Shown: positions 24,437 through 33,048 of the stretch, piece by piece
How positions within the stretch are numbered: position 1 is the first letter of the stretch
How the letters are laid out: each line of letters starts with the position of its first letter
Assembly: GCA_026224975.1 (NCBI GenBank)
Contig: JAMFRW010000423.1
Location: 1-33,048, forward strand
Origin: Rhodoferax sp.
Lineage (GTDB): Bacteria > Pseudomonadota > Gammaproteobacteria > Burkholderiales > Burkholderiaceae_C
Direction of reading: 5' to 3'
Length of the DNA: 33,048 bases
Made by a program: the position numbers and the translations under genes
Notes under the pieces: generated by a model
The model's database searches: none
Seen by the model: only the letters and a program-made list of their open reading frames with translations
Told to the model about the DNA's origin: nothing

Positions 24437-25600
24437 TCATTTCTCGATGGAGTACTTGCCGTCTTTGGTGACAGCGACGATGGCCGCCTGCTGCGCATCG
24501 AACCCAGCCGGCTTGCCGCTCTTGTCCACCGCCTGGCGGAACTTGAACGCGCCCGTGGCGCCCGTCCACGTGACGGCCGGCAGCGCATCGCGCAGCGCCT
24601 TGCGGTCGGCTTCCAGGTTGCCACTCAGCTTGATCTTGCCGATGGCTTGCGAGGCGATGTACATGGCGTCGTAAGCCTGCGCGCCGAACTGGTCGGGCGC
24701 GGCCTTGTACTTCTGCGTGTAGGCGACGACGAAGTGCTGGTTTTCCTTGGTCTGGTTGCCCAGCGCCCACGGGCTGCCGACCCAGAGGTTGTCGCTCTTT
24801 TCCTTGGCCAGATCGAAGATCTTGACCGAGTTCATGCCATTGCCGCCGATGAACGGCAAGTTGATGCCCAACTGGCGCGCCTGCACCATGATGGGCGCGC
24901 CTTCGGCGATCAAGGCCGAGAGCACGATCGCATCGGGGTTGCTCGCCTTGATCTTGGTGAGTTGCGCCTTGAAGTCGACATCGCCCTTGGCGAAAGTCTC
25001 GGTCGTGGTGACGGGAATCTTCAGGTCGTCGAGTGCCTTCTTGAAGGCGTCGAAACCGCTCTTGGTGAACACATCGTCATTGCCGTAGAGCACGGCGACC
25101 TTCTTGATGTTCGCGTGCTTGGCGGCGACGCGCAGCGTCTCGGGCAGCACATCGGCTTCGGTCACCGAATTGCGGAAGACGTGGTCGCCGATCGAGGTGA
25201 TGCCGTCGGCCGTGTTCGAGGTGCCGAAGACGACGATCTTCGCGGCCTGCGCGATCGGGTCGGCGGCCTGGGCGGAGTTGGAGAGCGTCGGCCCGAAGAT
25301 CATCAAGACCTTGTCTTGAAAGATCAGCTTCTTGAAGACGTCGATCGCCTGCTCTTTCTTGCCTTGTTCATCTTCGAACTGAATGGCAATTTTGTTGCCC
25401 TTGACGCCACCGGCGGCGTTGATCTCGTCGACGGCCAATTGGAAGCCGTTCCTGATCGACTGGCCGTACTGGCCGGCCGGGCCGGAGAGGGCTTCGGCGG
25501 CGCCAATTTTGATGTCGGCGGCGTAGCTCGCCGCGGCGAAGCTGGCGGCGGCGAGCGCGACCACGAGCGGGCGTGAGCGGAGGGCGAAGGCGAAAGTCAT
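24437..25600 (-). CDS. livJ: Branched-chain amino acid periplasmic binding protein
   Basis: 387-residue precursor with a clear signal peptide (MTFAFALRSRPLVVALAAASFAAASYA, cleavage before ADIKIG). The mature protein is a type-I periplasmic binding protein of the Leu/Ile/Val family: AEALSGPAGQYGQSIRNGFQLAVDEINAAGGVKGNKI, then DPIAQAAKIVVFGTSNTADGI, and FGAQAYDAMYIASQAI near the C-terminus. ATG 25600 has GGAGAC about 7 nt upstream; ATG 25618 would add six residues and is less likely. First gene of the liv operon, followed by hairpins that could raise its expression over the membrane components. Confidence 0.94.
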   Translation of the reverse strand: MTFAFALRSRPLVVALAAASFAAASYAADIKIGAAEALSGPAGQYGQSIRNGFQLAVDEINAAGGVKGNKIAIQFEDEQGKKEQAIDVFKKLIFQDKVLMIFGPTLSNSAQAADPIAQAAKIVVFGTSNTADGITSIGDHVFRNSVTEADVLPETLRVAAKHANIKKVAVLYGNDDVFTKSGFDAFKKALDDLKIPVTTTETFAKGDVDFKAQLTKIKASNPDAIVLSALIAEGAPIMVQARQLGINLPFIGGNGMNSVKIFDLAKEKSDNLWVGSPWALGNQTKENQHFVVAYTQKYKAAPDQFGAQAYDAMYIASQAIGKIKLSGNLEADRKALRDALPAVTWTGATGAFKFRQAVDKSGKPAGFDAQQAAIVAVTKDGKYSIEK

Positions 25601-25723
25601 GAATGAGTCTCCAGACAAGGGGAATGGCTCTGCACGGCGCGAATCCCGTATGGAACCAGAAGGGTCCGCGTCCGGCGAGCAACTGGCTCGGGAAAGCCCG
25701 CGATTATCGCGTGTCGCGCGGTG

Positions 25724-27124
25724 TCAGCTGCCTGCTATCTTCATCCGCTCGATCAGCACCGAGCCGATGGTCTTGCTGCCCATGGTGTAGGCATCGGCGC
25801 CGACAGCTGCAATCGCCTTGAACATGTCGCGCAGGTTGCCGGCGATGGTGATCTCTTCGACCGGGTACTTGATGCGGCCTTTTTCGACCCAGAAGCCGGC
25901 CGCCCCGCGCGAGTAATCGCCGGTCACGTAGTTGACGCCCTGGCCCATCAGCTCGATGACGAAGAGCCCGCGGTCGAGCTTGCGCAGCATCGCGTTCAGG
26001 TCGTCGGCCGGGTCGGTGAGCCGGCTGGTGAGCGAGAGGTTTTGCGAGCCGCCGGCGTGGCCTGTGGTGCGCATGCCGAGCTTGCGCGCCGAATACGTCG
26101 AGAGAAAGTAGCCCTGCACCACGCCACCGCGCACCACATCGCGCGCCTGGGTCGTCACGCCTTCGTCGTCGAACGGCGCGCTGCCCTTGCCGCGCGGCAG
26201 GTGCGGGTCTTCATGGATGTCGATGTGGTCGGGCAGCACCTGCACGCCCAGGCTCTCGTGCAGAAAGGTCGACTTGCGGTAGAGCGCGCCGCCGCTGGTC
26301 GCCTGCACATAAGCGCCGAGCAGGCCGCTGGCGAGCGACGATTCGAACAGCACCGGCACTTCGCAGGTCTTGATCTTGCGCGACTTGAGGCGTGAGAGCG
26401 CGCGCTCGGCGGCGTAGCGGCCCACGGCTTCGGGGGCAGCCAATTCATCCGGCGAGCGCATGGAGGTGTACCAGGCGTCGCGCTGCATGTCGTCGCCGTT
26501 CTTGCCGGGCAGCGAAGCGATCGGCGCGACCGAGACCGAATGCCGCGAGCTGGCGTAACCACCGCGAAAACCACGGCTGTTGCCGGCAAAGAAGTGCGAT
26601 TGCTGCGCCGAGACGCCCGCGCCTTCGGAATTGGTGATGCGGGGATCGACGGTCAACGCCGCCGCTTCGCAGCGCTGCGCGAGCTTGAGCGCGCCTTCGG
26701 CATCGATGGCCCAGGGGTGAAACAGGTCGAGGTCGCGCGTGGCGGCTTCGCCGAGCGCCATGTCTTCTTGCTCGGGCAGGCCGGCGGCCACGTCTTCGGC
26801 GGTGAAGCGGGCGATGTCGTGCGCGGCGCGAACCGTCTGCTCCAGCGCGGCGCGTGAAAAATCGGACGTGCTCGCGTTGCCGCGGCGCTGGCCCATGTAG
26901 ACGGTGACGCCCATGGACTTGTCGCGGTTGCGCTCGACGTTTTCGACCTCGCCCTTGCGCACCGAGACCGACAGCCCCACGCCTTCGGAGACTTCGACGC
27001 CCGCATCGCTCGCCCCCAACGACTTGGCGAAGGCCAACGCATCTTCCACGTACTGCTGGAACTGGTCGCGCGAGTACGCGAACCCGGCGGGCGGCGTGGA
27101 GGCAGTGGCTTGCTTCGAAGGCAT
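25724..27124 (-). CDS. pmbA: Metalloprotease PmbA (TldE)
   Basis: 466-residue TldD/PmbA family protein. With TldD it forms a heterodimeric protease that processes peptides such as microcin B17 and degrades CcdA. PmbA itself lacks the HExxxH zinc site, and none is seen here. Conserved blocks are VEVSEGVGLSVSVRKGEVENVERNRDKSMGVTVY, RSVSVAP-like HSVSVAPIAS, FDDEGVTTQARDVV and GVNYVTGDYSRGAAGFWVE. ATG 27124 (MPSKQATAS) is preferred over a start 60 nt upstream that enters the divergent promoter region. tldD is not in the window. Confidence 0.95.
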   Translation of the reverse strand: MPSKQATASTPPAGFAYSRDQFQQYVEDALAFAKSLGASDAGVEVSEGVGLSVSVRKGEVENVERNRDKSMGVTVYMGQRRGNASTSDFSRAALEQTVRAAHDIARFTAEDVAAGLPEQEDMALGEAATRDLDLFHPWAIDAEGALKLAQRCEAAALTVDPRITNSEGAGVSAQQSHFFAGNSRGFRGGYASSRHSVSVAPIASLPGKNGDDMQRDAWYTSMRSPDELAAPEAVGRYAAERALSRLKSRKIKTCEVPVLFESSLASGLLGAYVQATSGGALYRKSTFLHESLGVQVLPDHIDIHEDPHLPRGKGSAPFDDEGVTTQARDVVRGGVVQGYFLSTYSARKLGMRTTGHAGGSQNLSLTSRLTDPADDLNAMLRKLDRGLFVIELMGQGVNYVTGDYSRGAAGFWVEKGRIKYPVEEITIAGNLRDMFKAIAAVGADAYTMGSKTIGSVLIERMKIAGS

Positions 27125-27163
27125 GTGGCGGAAACGTGCGAAGTGATGGGGGGAGCGAAGCTT

Positions 27164-27775
27164 ATGATACCCAGCCCCTATCACCCCGAGGCGCCCTCCC
27201 CGATGCCCGTCGACGAAATCATCGATCCGGACGACGAAGCCGAAGCCGGCTCATCCAATATGTCGCCAGAACTTTCGGCGCTGTTGCGGCCGAGCAAGAC
27301 GCGCATGAAGCAGGCCTCGCACGAACTGCAGGCGTTGGGCGAAGCCGTGGTCGCGCTGCCCGATGACCGCATCGCCGGGCTGCCGATTTCGGAGCCGCTG
27401 CTCGATGCGATCCGCGAATTCAAGCGCACCCGTTCGTTCGAAGGCAAACGCCGGCAGATGCAGTACATCGGCAAGCTGATGCGGCGCAACGACGTGGCGC
27501 CGATCCAGCAGGCAGTCGACGACATGCGGCTCGGCCGCGCCAAGGATTCGCTCGCGCTGCACGAGGCCGAGCGCTGGCGTGCCGAGTTGATCGCCGACGA
27601 CGATGCCGCCACGCGCTGGATCGCCGAGAACCCGCAAACCGACGTGCAGCAGCTTCGCAGCCTGATCCGCGCGGCGCGGAAGGACGCCTCGCTGGTGCCC
27701 GAAAAACGCAGCGGCCGCGCCTACCGCGAGCTGTTCCAGTTCATCAAGCAACAGCAGCCTTCCGACGACGCATGA
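27164..27775 (+). CDS. yjgA: Ribosome biogenesis factor YjgA (DarP, DUF615)
   Basis: 203-residue DUF615 protein that associates with late 50S assembly intermediates. The core SKTRMKQASHELQALGEAVVALPDDRIAGLPISEPLLDAI and RQMQYIGKLMRR are diagnostic. GGGGGAG 8 nt before ATG 27164 supports that start; ATG 27203, starting MPVDEIIDPDDEAE, is an alternative if the TATGAT at 27163-27168 is instead a -10 element. Divergent from pmbA, an arrangement common in beta- and gammaproteobacteria. Its stop overlaps the mog start by 4 nt. Confidence 0.93.
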   Translation: MIPSPYHPEAPSPMPVDEIIDPDDEAEAGSSNMSPELSALLRPSKTRMKQASHELQALGEAVVALPDDRIAGLPISEPLLDAIREFKRTRSFEGKRRQMQYIGKLMRRNDVAPIQQAVDDMRLGRAKDSLALHEAERWRAELIADDDAATRWIAENPQTDVQQLRSLIRAARKDASLVPEKRSGRAYRELFQFIKQQQPSDDA

Positions 27776-28440
27776 CCGGGACCGCCATGACGCCAAACGC
27801 CAGCCTCGATGACGCAAGAGCGGACCCCAAAGCGCACACCAGAGCGGACACCCAAGCCGCCGAGCCGGTACGCATCGGACTGGTCTCTGTCAGCGACAGA
27901 GCCTCCAGCGGCGTTTATGCAGACATGGGAATTCCAAGCTTGCAAGACTGGCTGACGCGCGCCGTCACCAACCCGATCATCTGGGACACGCGCCTGATTG
28001 CCGACGACGAGGCCACCATCGCCGCCACGCTGCGCGATCTGGTCGATGTTGCCCGCTGTGATCTGGTGTTCACCACCGGCGGCACCGGCCCGGCGCCGCG
28101 CGACGTGACACCCGAGGCCACGCTCGCCGTCGCCGACAAGTTGATGCCCGGCTTCGGCGAACAGATGCGCCAGATCAGCCTGAACTTCGTGCCGACGGCG
28201 ATCCTCTCGCGCCAGACTGCTGTCATCCGCGGCAAGGCGCTGATCGTCAACCTGCCCGGCCAGCCGAAATCGATTGCGGAGACGCTCACCGGCCTGCCCG
28301 ATGCCACGCCCAAGGTTCACGGCATCTTTGCGGCGGTGCCGTATTGCGTCGACCTGATCGGCGGGCCTTACATCGAAACCGATCCTGCGGTGTGCAAGGC
28401 CTTCCGGCCCAAATCGGCCCAGCGGCCGGCGCGCGCATGA
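27772..28440 (+). CDS. mog: Molybdopterin adenylyltransferase
   Basis: Adenylylates molybdopterin before molybdate insertion in Moco biosynthesis. 222 residues, with an N-terminal non-conserved, Asp/Ala-rich extension of about 30 residues. The MogA/MoaB fold follows: IGLVSVSDRASSGVYADMGIPSL, then the MPT-binding TTGGTGPAPRDVTPEAT (about residues 101-117), GEQMRQISL and LIVNLPGQPKSI. ATG 27772 overlaps the yjgA stop (ATGA); ATG 27787 is possible. Downstream, its stop overlaps the LysM-FecR gene start by 4 nt. Confidence 0.94.
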   Translation: MTGTAMTPNASLDDARADPKAHTRADTQAAEPVRIGLVSVSDRASSGVYADMGIPSLQDWLTRAVTNPIIWDTRLIADDEATIAATLRDLVDVARCDLVFTTGGTGPAPRDVTPEATLAVADKLMPGFGEQMRQISLNFVPTAILSRQTAVIRGKALIVNLPGQPKSIAETLTGLPDATPKVHGIFAAVPYCVDLIGGPYIETDPAVCKAFRPKSAQRPARA

Positions 28441-30143
28441 CCGCGGCTGTGGTGCTCGCAGGTTCGCGGCGGGTGTCGTCGCTCTCTCTTTCGTCACTCG
28501 CTATGTTGCTGGTAGCGACGCTCGCGGTTGCGTCGGTGCCGGCCGGCGCCGAAGAGACCACGGTCGAGTGGACCGTGACCGACGGCGACACGCTCACCAG
28601 CCTCTCCAGCAACCTGCTCGTCTCGCCGCAGGCCTGGCGCGAGGTGGCGCGCCTCAACCGCCTGCCCGACCCGGCCTACGTCGTGCCCGGGCAGGTGCTG
28701 CGCATCCCCTTGCGCCTTGTCAAATCGACGGCGATCGAGGCGCGGGTCCTCAGCGTCGTCGGCGATGTTCGCGCCGGCGGAAACCCCGTGACCGAAGGCA
28801 GCCCGCTGCCCGAAGGTCAGGCGCTGCAGACCGGCGCGGGCAGCTCGGCGGTCGTCCAGTTGGGCGACGGCTCGCGGGTGCAATTGCCGCCGTCGTCGCT
28901 GGCCGAAGTCGTGGCCAACCGGCAGTACGGCGCGGCGCCGGGCGCGGTGCCGGTGGGCGCGGGCTCGGCCAGCGGGCCGACGGCGAGCTGGTTCGCCGGC
29001 GCGCTGCGTGTGCTGCGCGGATCGATCGAGGTGTTCGCGACCAAGGTCTTGCGGGCCAAGCCGCTCGAAGTCACCACGCCGACAGCCGTGGTCGGCGTGC
29101 GCGGCACCCACTACCGCGTGACGGTGGGTGAGGCGGCAGCGCAGCCCACGCGCTCCGAGGTGCTGGAAGGCCTGGTGCGCTTCGAGCGCGCCGACCGCGT
29201 CTTCGGCGCCGATCTGGCCGCAGGCTACGGAGCGACCATCGACACCGCCGTGCCGGCGCCCATCGTCAAGCGCCTGCCCGGCGCGCCGAATCTGTCTGCT
29301 GTGCCGGCCCGTTTCGAGCGGCCGCTGGTGCGCTTCGAGCTGCCGGGAGAAACCTTGGCCGTCCGCGTGCAGGTGGCGCAGGACAGCGCCTTCCTGAAGC
29401 TGGTGAGCGATCAGCGCGTGCCGGCTGGCACCGACGTGCGCATCGCAGGGCTGGAAGATGGCAACTGGTTCCTGCGCGCCCGCCGCGTCAAAGCGAGCGA
29501 ACTCGAAGGCTTCGACGCCACGCGCCCCTTCGTGCTGAAGGCGCGGCCGGAACCGCCGGCCACGCTCACGCCGCGCGCGTCGGGCAAACAGACCGCCGGC
29601 ACCGTGCAGTTCGCGTGGGCGCAGAACACCGAGGCGCGCGATGCCCGATTGCAGGTCGCCGAAGACGCCGCGTTCACACGTTTGGTGCTCGACAAGGACC
29701 GCATCGCGGAAGCCTCACAAGCGCTGCCGATGGTCACGCCCGGCACCTACTACTGGCGTATGGCCAGCGTGCGTGCCAACGGCGATCACGGGCCCTTCGG
29801 TGACCCGCTGAGCTTCGAGCTGCGCCCGCAGCCCGAGCCACCGAAAGGCGGGCTCGATCCGGATGGCAAAGGCATCGTCGTGCGCTGGAGCGGCCGGCCA
29901 CAAGACCGCCAGCGCGTACAGTTCGCGCGCGACATCGGCTTCACGCAACTCGTGGCCGAAGAGGAGATCGCGCAGCCGGAATGGAGCTTCACCCGGCCAG
30001 CCGAGCACGGCGGGTATTTCTTCCGCTACCGCACCGTCGAGCCGGATGGCTTCGTGAGCGACTGGAGTTCGCCGCTCACGATCGAGATCCCGCTCGACTG
30101 GAACCCGCTGCTGCTGCTGGTGCCGCTGATCCTGGTGCTTTGA
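28437..30143 (+). CDS. Exported LysM-FecR domain protein with Fn3-like repeats
   Basis: 568-residue secreted protein of unknown function. A signal peptide (residues about 13-38, cleavage near AGA-EE) leads into a LysM domain (about 44-92: VTDGDTLTSLSSNLLVSPQAWREVARLN), which binds peptidoglycan. A FecR domain follows (about 100-250: VLSVVGDVRAGG through TTPTAVVGVRGTHYRV). Three repeats of roughly 90 residues resemble Fn3 modules (similar QVAQDSAF, QVAEDAAF, QFARDIGF motifs). It ends in a hydrophobic run PLLLLVPLILVL. It is not an anti-sigma FecR, because no sigma factor or inner-membrane arrangement is present. In relatives such genes often precede a CHASE2 sensor gene, which is missing here. 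Coupled to mog by ATGA. Confidence 0.82.
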   Translation: MTAAVVLAGSRRVSSLSLSSLAMLLVATLAVASVPAGAEETTVEWTVTDGDTLTSLSSNLLVSPQAWREVARLNRLPDPAYVVPGQVLRIPLRLVKSTAIEARVLSVVGDVRAGGNPVTEGSPLPEGQALQTGAGSSAVVQLGDGSRVQLPPSSLAEVVANRQYGAAPGAVPVGAGSASGPTASWFAGALRVLRGSIEVFATKVLRAKPLEVTTPTAVVGVRGTHYRVTVGEAAAQPTRSEVLEGLVRFERADRVFGADLAAGYGATIDTAVPAPIVKRLPGAPNLSAVPARFERPLVRFELPGETLAVRVQVAQDSAFLKLVSDQRVPAGTDVRIAGLEDGNWFLRARRVKASELEGFDATRPFVLKARPEPPATLTPRASGKQTAGTVQFAWAQNTEARDARLQVAEDAAFTRLVLDKDRIAEASQALPMVTPGTYYWRMASVRANGDHGPFGDPLSFELRPQPEPPKGGLDPDGKGIVVRWSGRPQDRQRVQFARDIGFTQLVAEEEIAQPEWSFTRPAEHGGYFFRYRTVEPDGFVSDWSSPLTIEIPLDWNPLLLLVPLILVL

Positions 30144-30175
30144 TGCTGGCGCGTCGAAGATGATGACGTGACCCG

Positions 30176-30201
30176 CGGCTGACGCGCCCTCGCGTCAGCC
30201 G
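30176..30201. terminator. Bidirectional hairpin between convergent genes
   Basis: Perfect 11-bp stem CGGCTGACGCG/CGCGTCAGCCG with a 4-nt loop, lying between the LysM-FecR gene and the convergent cysE. There is no T-tract, but position and strength fit a shared transcript end. Confidence 0.6.
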
Positions 30202-30205
30202 AACC

Positions 30206-30985
30206 TCACTTCACCAGCCGGTTCAACCGCACCGCGTCGAAGTGCCCGGTGACCTGCGCATCCTGAGGCACGCAGTCTTCCGACGGCAGTTCGCGCGAAC
30301 GGGCCGAGAGCTTTTCGATGGCCTGCCAGAGCAACATGATCTGGTGCTCCTGCCCCGAGGCGTTGTCGATCAGCCCTTTCATGGCCTGCGACACCGGGTC
30401 GTCACCCTGCGTGATGCCATAGGCCGAAAAGCCCATCTTGGCCGCCGCCGCCTCGCGCGCCGCGTCGTTCGCCTTGTCGAGGATGCGGGCAGGGTTGCCC
30501 ACCGCCGTGGCGCCCGCCGGCACCGGTTTGACGACGACCGCGCTCGAACCGATTCGCGCACCATCCCCCACCGTGAAGCCGCCCAGCACCTGCGAATTGG
30601 CGCCGACGATCACACCGCGGCCCAGCGTGGGGTGGCGCTTGGTGCCCTTGCCGAGCGAGGTGCCGCCCAGCGTCACGCCCTGGTAGATGGTGCATTCGTC
30701 GCCGATCTCGGCGGTTTCGCCCACCACCACGCCCATGCCATGGTCGATGAAGACTCGCCGGCCGATCGTCGCGCCCGGGTGGATTTCGATGCCGGTCAGG
30801 AAGCGGCCGAACTGCGAAGTGAAGCGTGCCAGCCAATGCAGCCCACGCGCGCGGAACCAGCTTGCCCGGCGATGCAGGATCAGCGCGTGGATGCCGGGGT
30901 AACAGGTCAACACCTCCCATGCGCTGCGCGCGGCGGGGTCGCGTTCGAGGATGCAGGCAATGTCTTCGCGGAGGCGCTGGAACAT
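30206..30985 (-). CDS. cysE: Serine O-acetyltransferase
   Basis: Makes O-acetylserine from serine and acetyl-CoA, the first step of cysteine synthesis. 259 residues. A helical N-terminal part ([26 protein letters not shown]) is followed by a left-handed beta-helix of hexapeptide repeats, with the active-site region [45 protein letters not shown]. The C-terminal extension beyond the hexapeptides is long and Gln/Arg-rich. ATG 30985 is chosen over GTG 31006 because homologues begin at MFQRLRED. No other cysteine genes are adjacent. Confidence 0.95.
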   Translation of the reverse strand: MFQRLREDIACILERDPAARSAWEVLTCYPGIHALILHRRASWFRARGLHWLARFTSQFGRFLTGIEIHPGATIGRRVFIDHGMGVVVGETAEIGDECTIYQGVTLGGTSLGKGTKRHPTLGRGVIVGANSQVLGGFTVGDGARIGSSAVVVKPVPAGATAVGNPARILDKANDAAREAAAAKMGFSAYGITQGDDPVSQAMKGLIDNASGQEHQIMLLWQAIEKLSARSRELPSEDCVPQDAQVTGHFDAVRLNRLVK

Positions 30986-31065
30986 GGGAGTGGGGAGAAG
31001 TCGCACCGGGGATCGGCGCGGGGCAATCAGTTTAGCGTTCGGGGGCTTTTCTTGCTGACGGCGGC

Positions 31066-31803
31066 TCAGTCTTTGGTCCCCCGCTCCCGCTTCTCGATCG
31101 CCCGCGCCACGCCGCGAAGGATGTTGAGTTCTTCCACGTTGATCTGCGCGCGGTTGAGCAACTGCTGCAGGCGCGGCATCAGCTTCTTGGGCGTGGCCGG
31201 GTCGAGGTAGTCGATCTCCACCAGCACGCGCTGCCAGTGGTCGAGCAGGCCTTGCAGCGCGGTGCCGTCGGCCAAGGCCACATCGGCGGTGCGCGATGTC
31301 ACGGTGAAGCCGCCTAGCGCCTGGCGCCAGTCGTAGGCGATCAATTGCACCGCTTGCGCGAGATTCAGTGAGCCGTAGCCGGCACCGGTCGGGATGCTCA
31401 GGCAGGCATGGCAGCGGTAGACATCGTCGTTGCTCATGCCGAAGCGCTCCGAGCCGAAGACGAAGGCCACGCGGTGCCCGGAAGCCGAGAGCGAACCGAA
31501 CAAAGCGCGCGGCGCAAAGGTCGGCGGGCCGAAATCGCGCGGCGTCATGGCCGTGGCGCAGGCGTGGGTGATGCCATCGAGTGCGTCGAGCAAAGTGGGC
31601 ACGATGCGCGCGGTTTCCAGCACATCGGTCGCGCCGCTGGCCATGGCGAGCGTCTCGTCGTGGGTCAGCACGTCCGGGTAGCGCGGTGCCACAAGCACCA
31701 GGTCGGTGAAGCCCATGACCTTCATCGCCCGCGCGGCCGCGCCCACGTTGCCGGGGTGGCTGGTATTGATCAGCACGAAGCGCGTGGGGTCGGGTGAGGG
31801 CAT
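31066..31803 (-). CDS. trmJ: tRNA (cytidine/uridine-2'-O-)-methyltransferase TrmJ
   Basis: SPOUT-family methyltransferase modifying the 2'-O of nucleotide 32 in tRNA anticodon loops. 245 residues. The N-terminal trefoil-knot domain has [38 protein letters not shown] and the knot motif [25 protein letters not shown]-terminal helical extension is typical of TrmJ. ATG 31803 is taken; ATG 31839 would add 12 residues and overlap the suhB promoter region. Divergent pairing with suhB matches the proteobacterial order. The very long upstream open frame is an antisense shadow of suhB. Confidence 0.94.
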   Translation of the reverse strand: MPSPDPTRFVLINTSHPGNVGAAARAMKVMGFTDLVLVAPRYPDVLTHDETLAMASGATDVLETARIVPTLLDALDGITHACATAMTPRDFGPPTFAPRALFGSLSASGHRVAFVFGSERFGMSNDDVYRCHACLSIPTGAGYGSLNLAQAVQLIAYDWRQALGGFTVTSRTADVALADGTALQGLLDHWQRVLVEIDYLDPATPKKLMPRLQQLLNRAQINVEELNILRGVARAIEKRERGTKD

Positions 31804-31935
31804 GGAGGGTACGCGAGGGGTGGCGGGTAAAATTCGCATTATCGGCAGCGGGTTTCCACGCCCCTGCCGGGTGCGCATCACGCGCCGCCGTTCTTTCTCC
31901 TCGTCAGCCCACTTCCGTAGACCACAGGCCGCCCC

Positions 31936-33003
31936 ATGTCGCAAGCGCTCCACCCCATGCTCAACATCGCCATCAAGGCGGCCCGCAGCGCCGGGGGCAT
32001 CATCAACCGGGCCTCGCTCGATCTCGACATGCTCAAGGTCAACACCAAGTCGCCCAACGACTTCGTGACCGAGGTGGACCACAAGGCCGAGGCCATCATC
32101 ATCGAGACTTTGCTGGGCGCCTACCCGGGCCACGGTATCCTGGCCGAAGAGTCGGGCCGCTCGCATGGCGCCAAGGACAGCGATTACGTCTGGATCATCG
32201 ACCCGCTCGATGGCACCACCAACTTCATCCACGGCTTTCCGGTCTACGCGGTCTCGATCGCACTGGCCTTCCGCGGGCAGTTGCAGCAGGCCGTCGTCTA
32301 CGACCCGACGCGCAACGACCTGTTCTATGCCTCCAAGGGCCGTGGCGCCTTTTTGAACGACAAGCGGCTGCGCGTTTCCAAGCGCACGCGGCTGACCGAA
32401 TGCCTGGTCGGCACCGGCTTTCCGTTCCGCAAGGGCGACAACTTCAAGCGCTACATGCAGATGATGGAAGCCATCATGCCGGCCTGCGCCGGGCTGCGCC
32501 GCCCGGGCGCTGCGGCGCTCGATCTTTGCTACGTGGCTGCAGGCTACACCGATGGTTTCTTCGAGACCGGCCTGAGCCCGTGGGACGCCGCCGCCGGCGC
32601 CTTGATGATCACCGAGGCCGGCGGCCTGATCGGTAACTTCACCGGCGAGTCGGACTTTCTGTACCAGCGCGAAGTCGTTGCCGGCAGCCCCAAGATCTAC
32701 GGCCAACTGGTGACGCTGCTGAGCCCCTTCACGCGCATCTTGTCCGACGAACCCGCTGCGGCCGGGCAAAGCCCCAAGGCCACCTTGACGCCCGAAGCCG
32801 CGCTGGCCGCGCAACTGGCGGGCGACAAGGGCGATGGCCAGAAGGTCGAGCCGACGGAAGAAGCCGCGCCGGCCGTCGTCAGACGAGCGCCCACCCGCAT
32901 CAGCAAGGAAAGCATGGCGCGCGAGAAGCAGGCCACGGCCGAGGCGGATCGCAAGTCGTCGGCGCCGCGCCCGCGCGTACCGCGGGGCGACGTGCCGTTC
33001 TGA
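31936..33003 (+). CDS. suhB: Inositol-1-monophosphatase SuhB with C-terminal tail
   Basis: Mg2+-dependent phosphatase of the inositol monophosphatase family; in E. coli SuhB also takes part in rRNA antitermination with NusA. Metal-site motifs are [21 protein letters not shown] ([11 protein letters not shown], about residues 90-100) and the C-terminal [10 protein letters not shown]. The catalytic core ends near residue 268. The remaining roughly 87 residues form an Ala/Glu/Lys/Pro-rich, charged, apparently disordered tail ending [12 protein letters not shown]. coli SuhB has 267 residues, so the tail is extra. TAAAAT at about 31828-31833 may be the -10. Confidence 0.94.
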   Translation: MSQALHPMLNIAIKAARSAGGIINRASLDLDMLKVNTKSPNDFVTEVDHKAEAIIIETLLGAYPGHGILAEESGRSHGAKDSDYVWIIDPLDGTTNFIHGFPVYAVSIALAFRGQLQQAVVYDPTRNDLFYASKGRGAFLNDKRLRVSKRTRLTECLVGTGFPFRKGDNFKRYMQMMEAIMPACAGLRRPGAAALDLCYVAAGYTDGFFETGLSPWDAAAGALMITEAGGLIGNFTGESDFLYQREVVAGSPKIYGQLVTLLSPFTRILSDEPAAAGQSPKATLTPEAALAAQLAGDKGDGQKVEPTEEAAPAVVRRAPTRISKESMAREKQATAEADRKSSAPRPRVPRGDVPF

Positions 33004-33048
33004 TCCCGGGCGACCGCTCTTCGAAACCGTTCACAAACCGCGCTGCCC

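Noticed and set aside
25601-25723. GATAAT near 25703 as the livJ promoter
   Set aside because: The nearest -35-like CTGACA is only 13 nt upstream, too close for a sigma70 promoter, so no promoter is called.
31804-32814. Long in-frame N-terminal extension of trmJ
   Set aside because: The extension lies opposite suhB and has no SPOUT or other recognisable motif; TrmJ homologues start at the knot domain.

Overview
The window reads as chromosomal DNA of a high-GC betaproteobacterium of the order Burkholderiales (Rubrivivax/Leptothrix/Sphaerotilaceae-like). This is inferred from the gene neighbourhoods (zapB-zapA-6S RNA, rpsU-yqeY, pmbA-yjgA-mog, trmJ<>suhB), an intracellular PHB depolymerase, and short intergenic palindromes typical of that group. 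Protein-coding density is very high. I see no phage, IS element, CRISPR array, tRNA or rRNA gene. The species cannot be named from this window.

Layout. 1-3095 (+): the 3' part of an intracellular PHA depolymerase, a soluble RnfB-like ferredoxin, endonuclease III (nth) and a GAF-domain protein. 3100-13772 (-): one long vitamin B12 transcription unit. It starts with a cobalamin riboswitch (about 13538-13772) and continues through btuB, cobU/cobP, a BtuF-like binding protein, a BtuC-like permease, a BtuD-like ATPase, cobD/cbiB, cobQ, cobT, cobS and cobC. Most of these genes overlap by 1-4 nt. 13862-15990 (+): zapB-like gene, zapA, 6S RNA with a clear promoter, an EVE-domain protein and a TauE/SafE permease. 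16039-17082 (-): a PAS-GGDEF protein with a degenerate catalytic motif. 17422-20977 (+): ybiB, an HI0933-family flavoprotein, rpsU with a near-consensus promoter, yqeY and a DUF442 phosphatase-like protein. 21049-25600 (-): a complete branched-chain amino acid ABC transporter, livJHMGF. 25724-27124 (-): pmbA. 27164-30143 (+): yjgA, mog and a LysM-FecR-Fn3-like exported protein. 30206-31803 (-): cysE and trmJ. 31936-33003 (+): suhB with a long extra tail.

How the genes work together. The B12 operon combines outer-membrane uptake (BtuB), periplasmic capture and inner-membrane import (BtuFCD) with late assembly: cobyric acid formation (CobQ), aminopropanol attachment (CobD/CbiB), nucleotide-loop activation (CobU, CobT), joining (CobS) and dephosphorylation (CobC). 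The riboswitch would switch the set off when cobalamin is plentiful. Corrin-ring genes, the cobalamin adenosyltransferase and the threonine-phosphate decarboxylase are not in the window.

I did not find a convincing wholly new multi-gene system. The observations most worth a second look are a histone-H1-like tail on the PHA depolymerase, a GGDEF protein that has lost its catalytic motif but kept an RxxD I-site, a palindromic repeat translated as the N-terminus of the B12 ATPase, the riboswitch-led ten-gene operon, a tailed SuhB, and the paired hairpins between livJ and livH.
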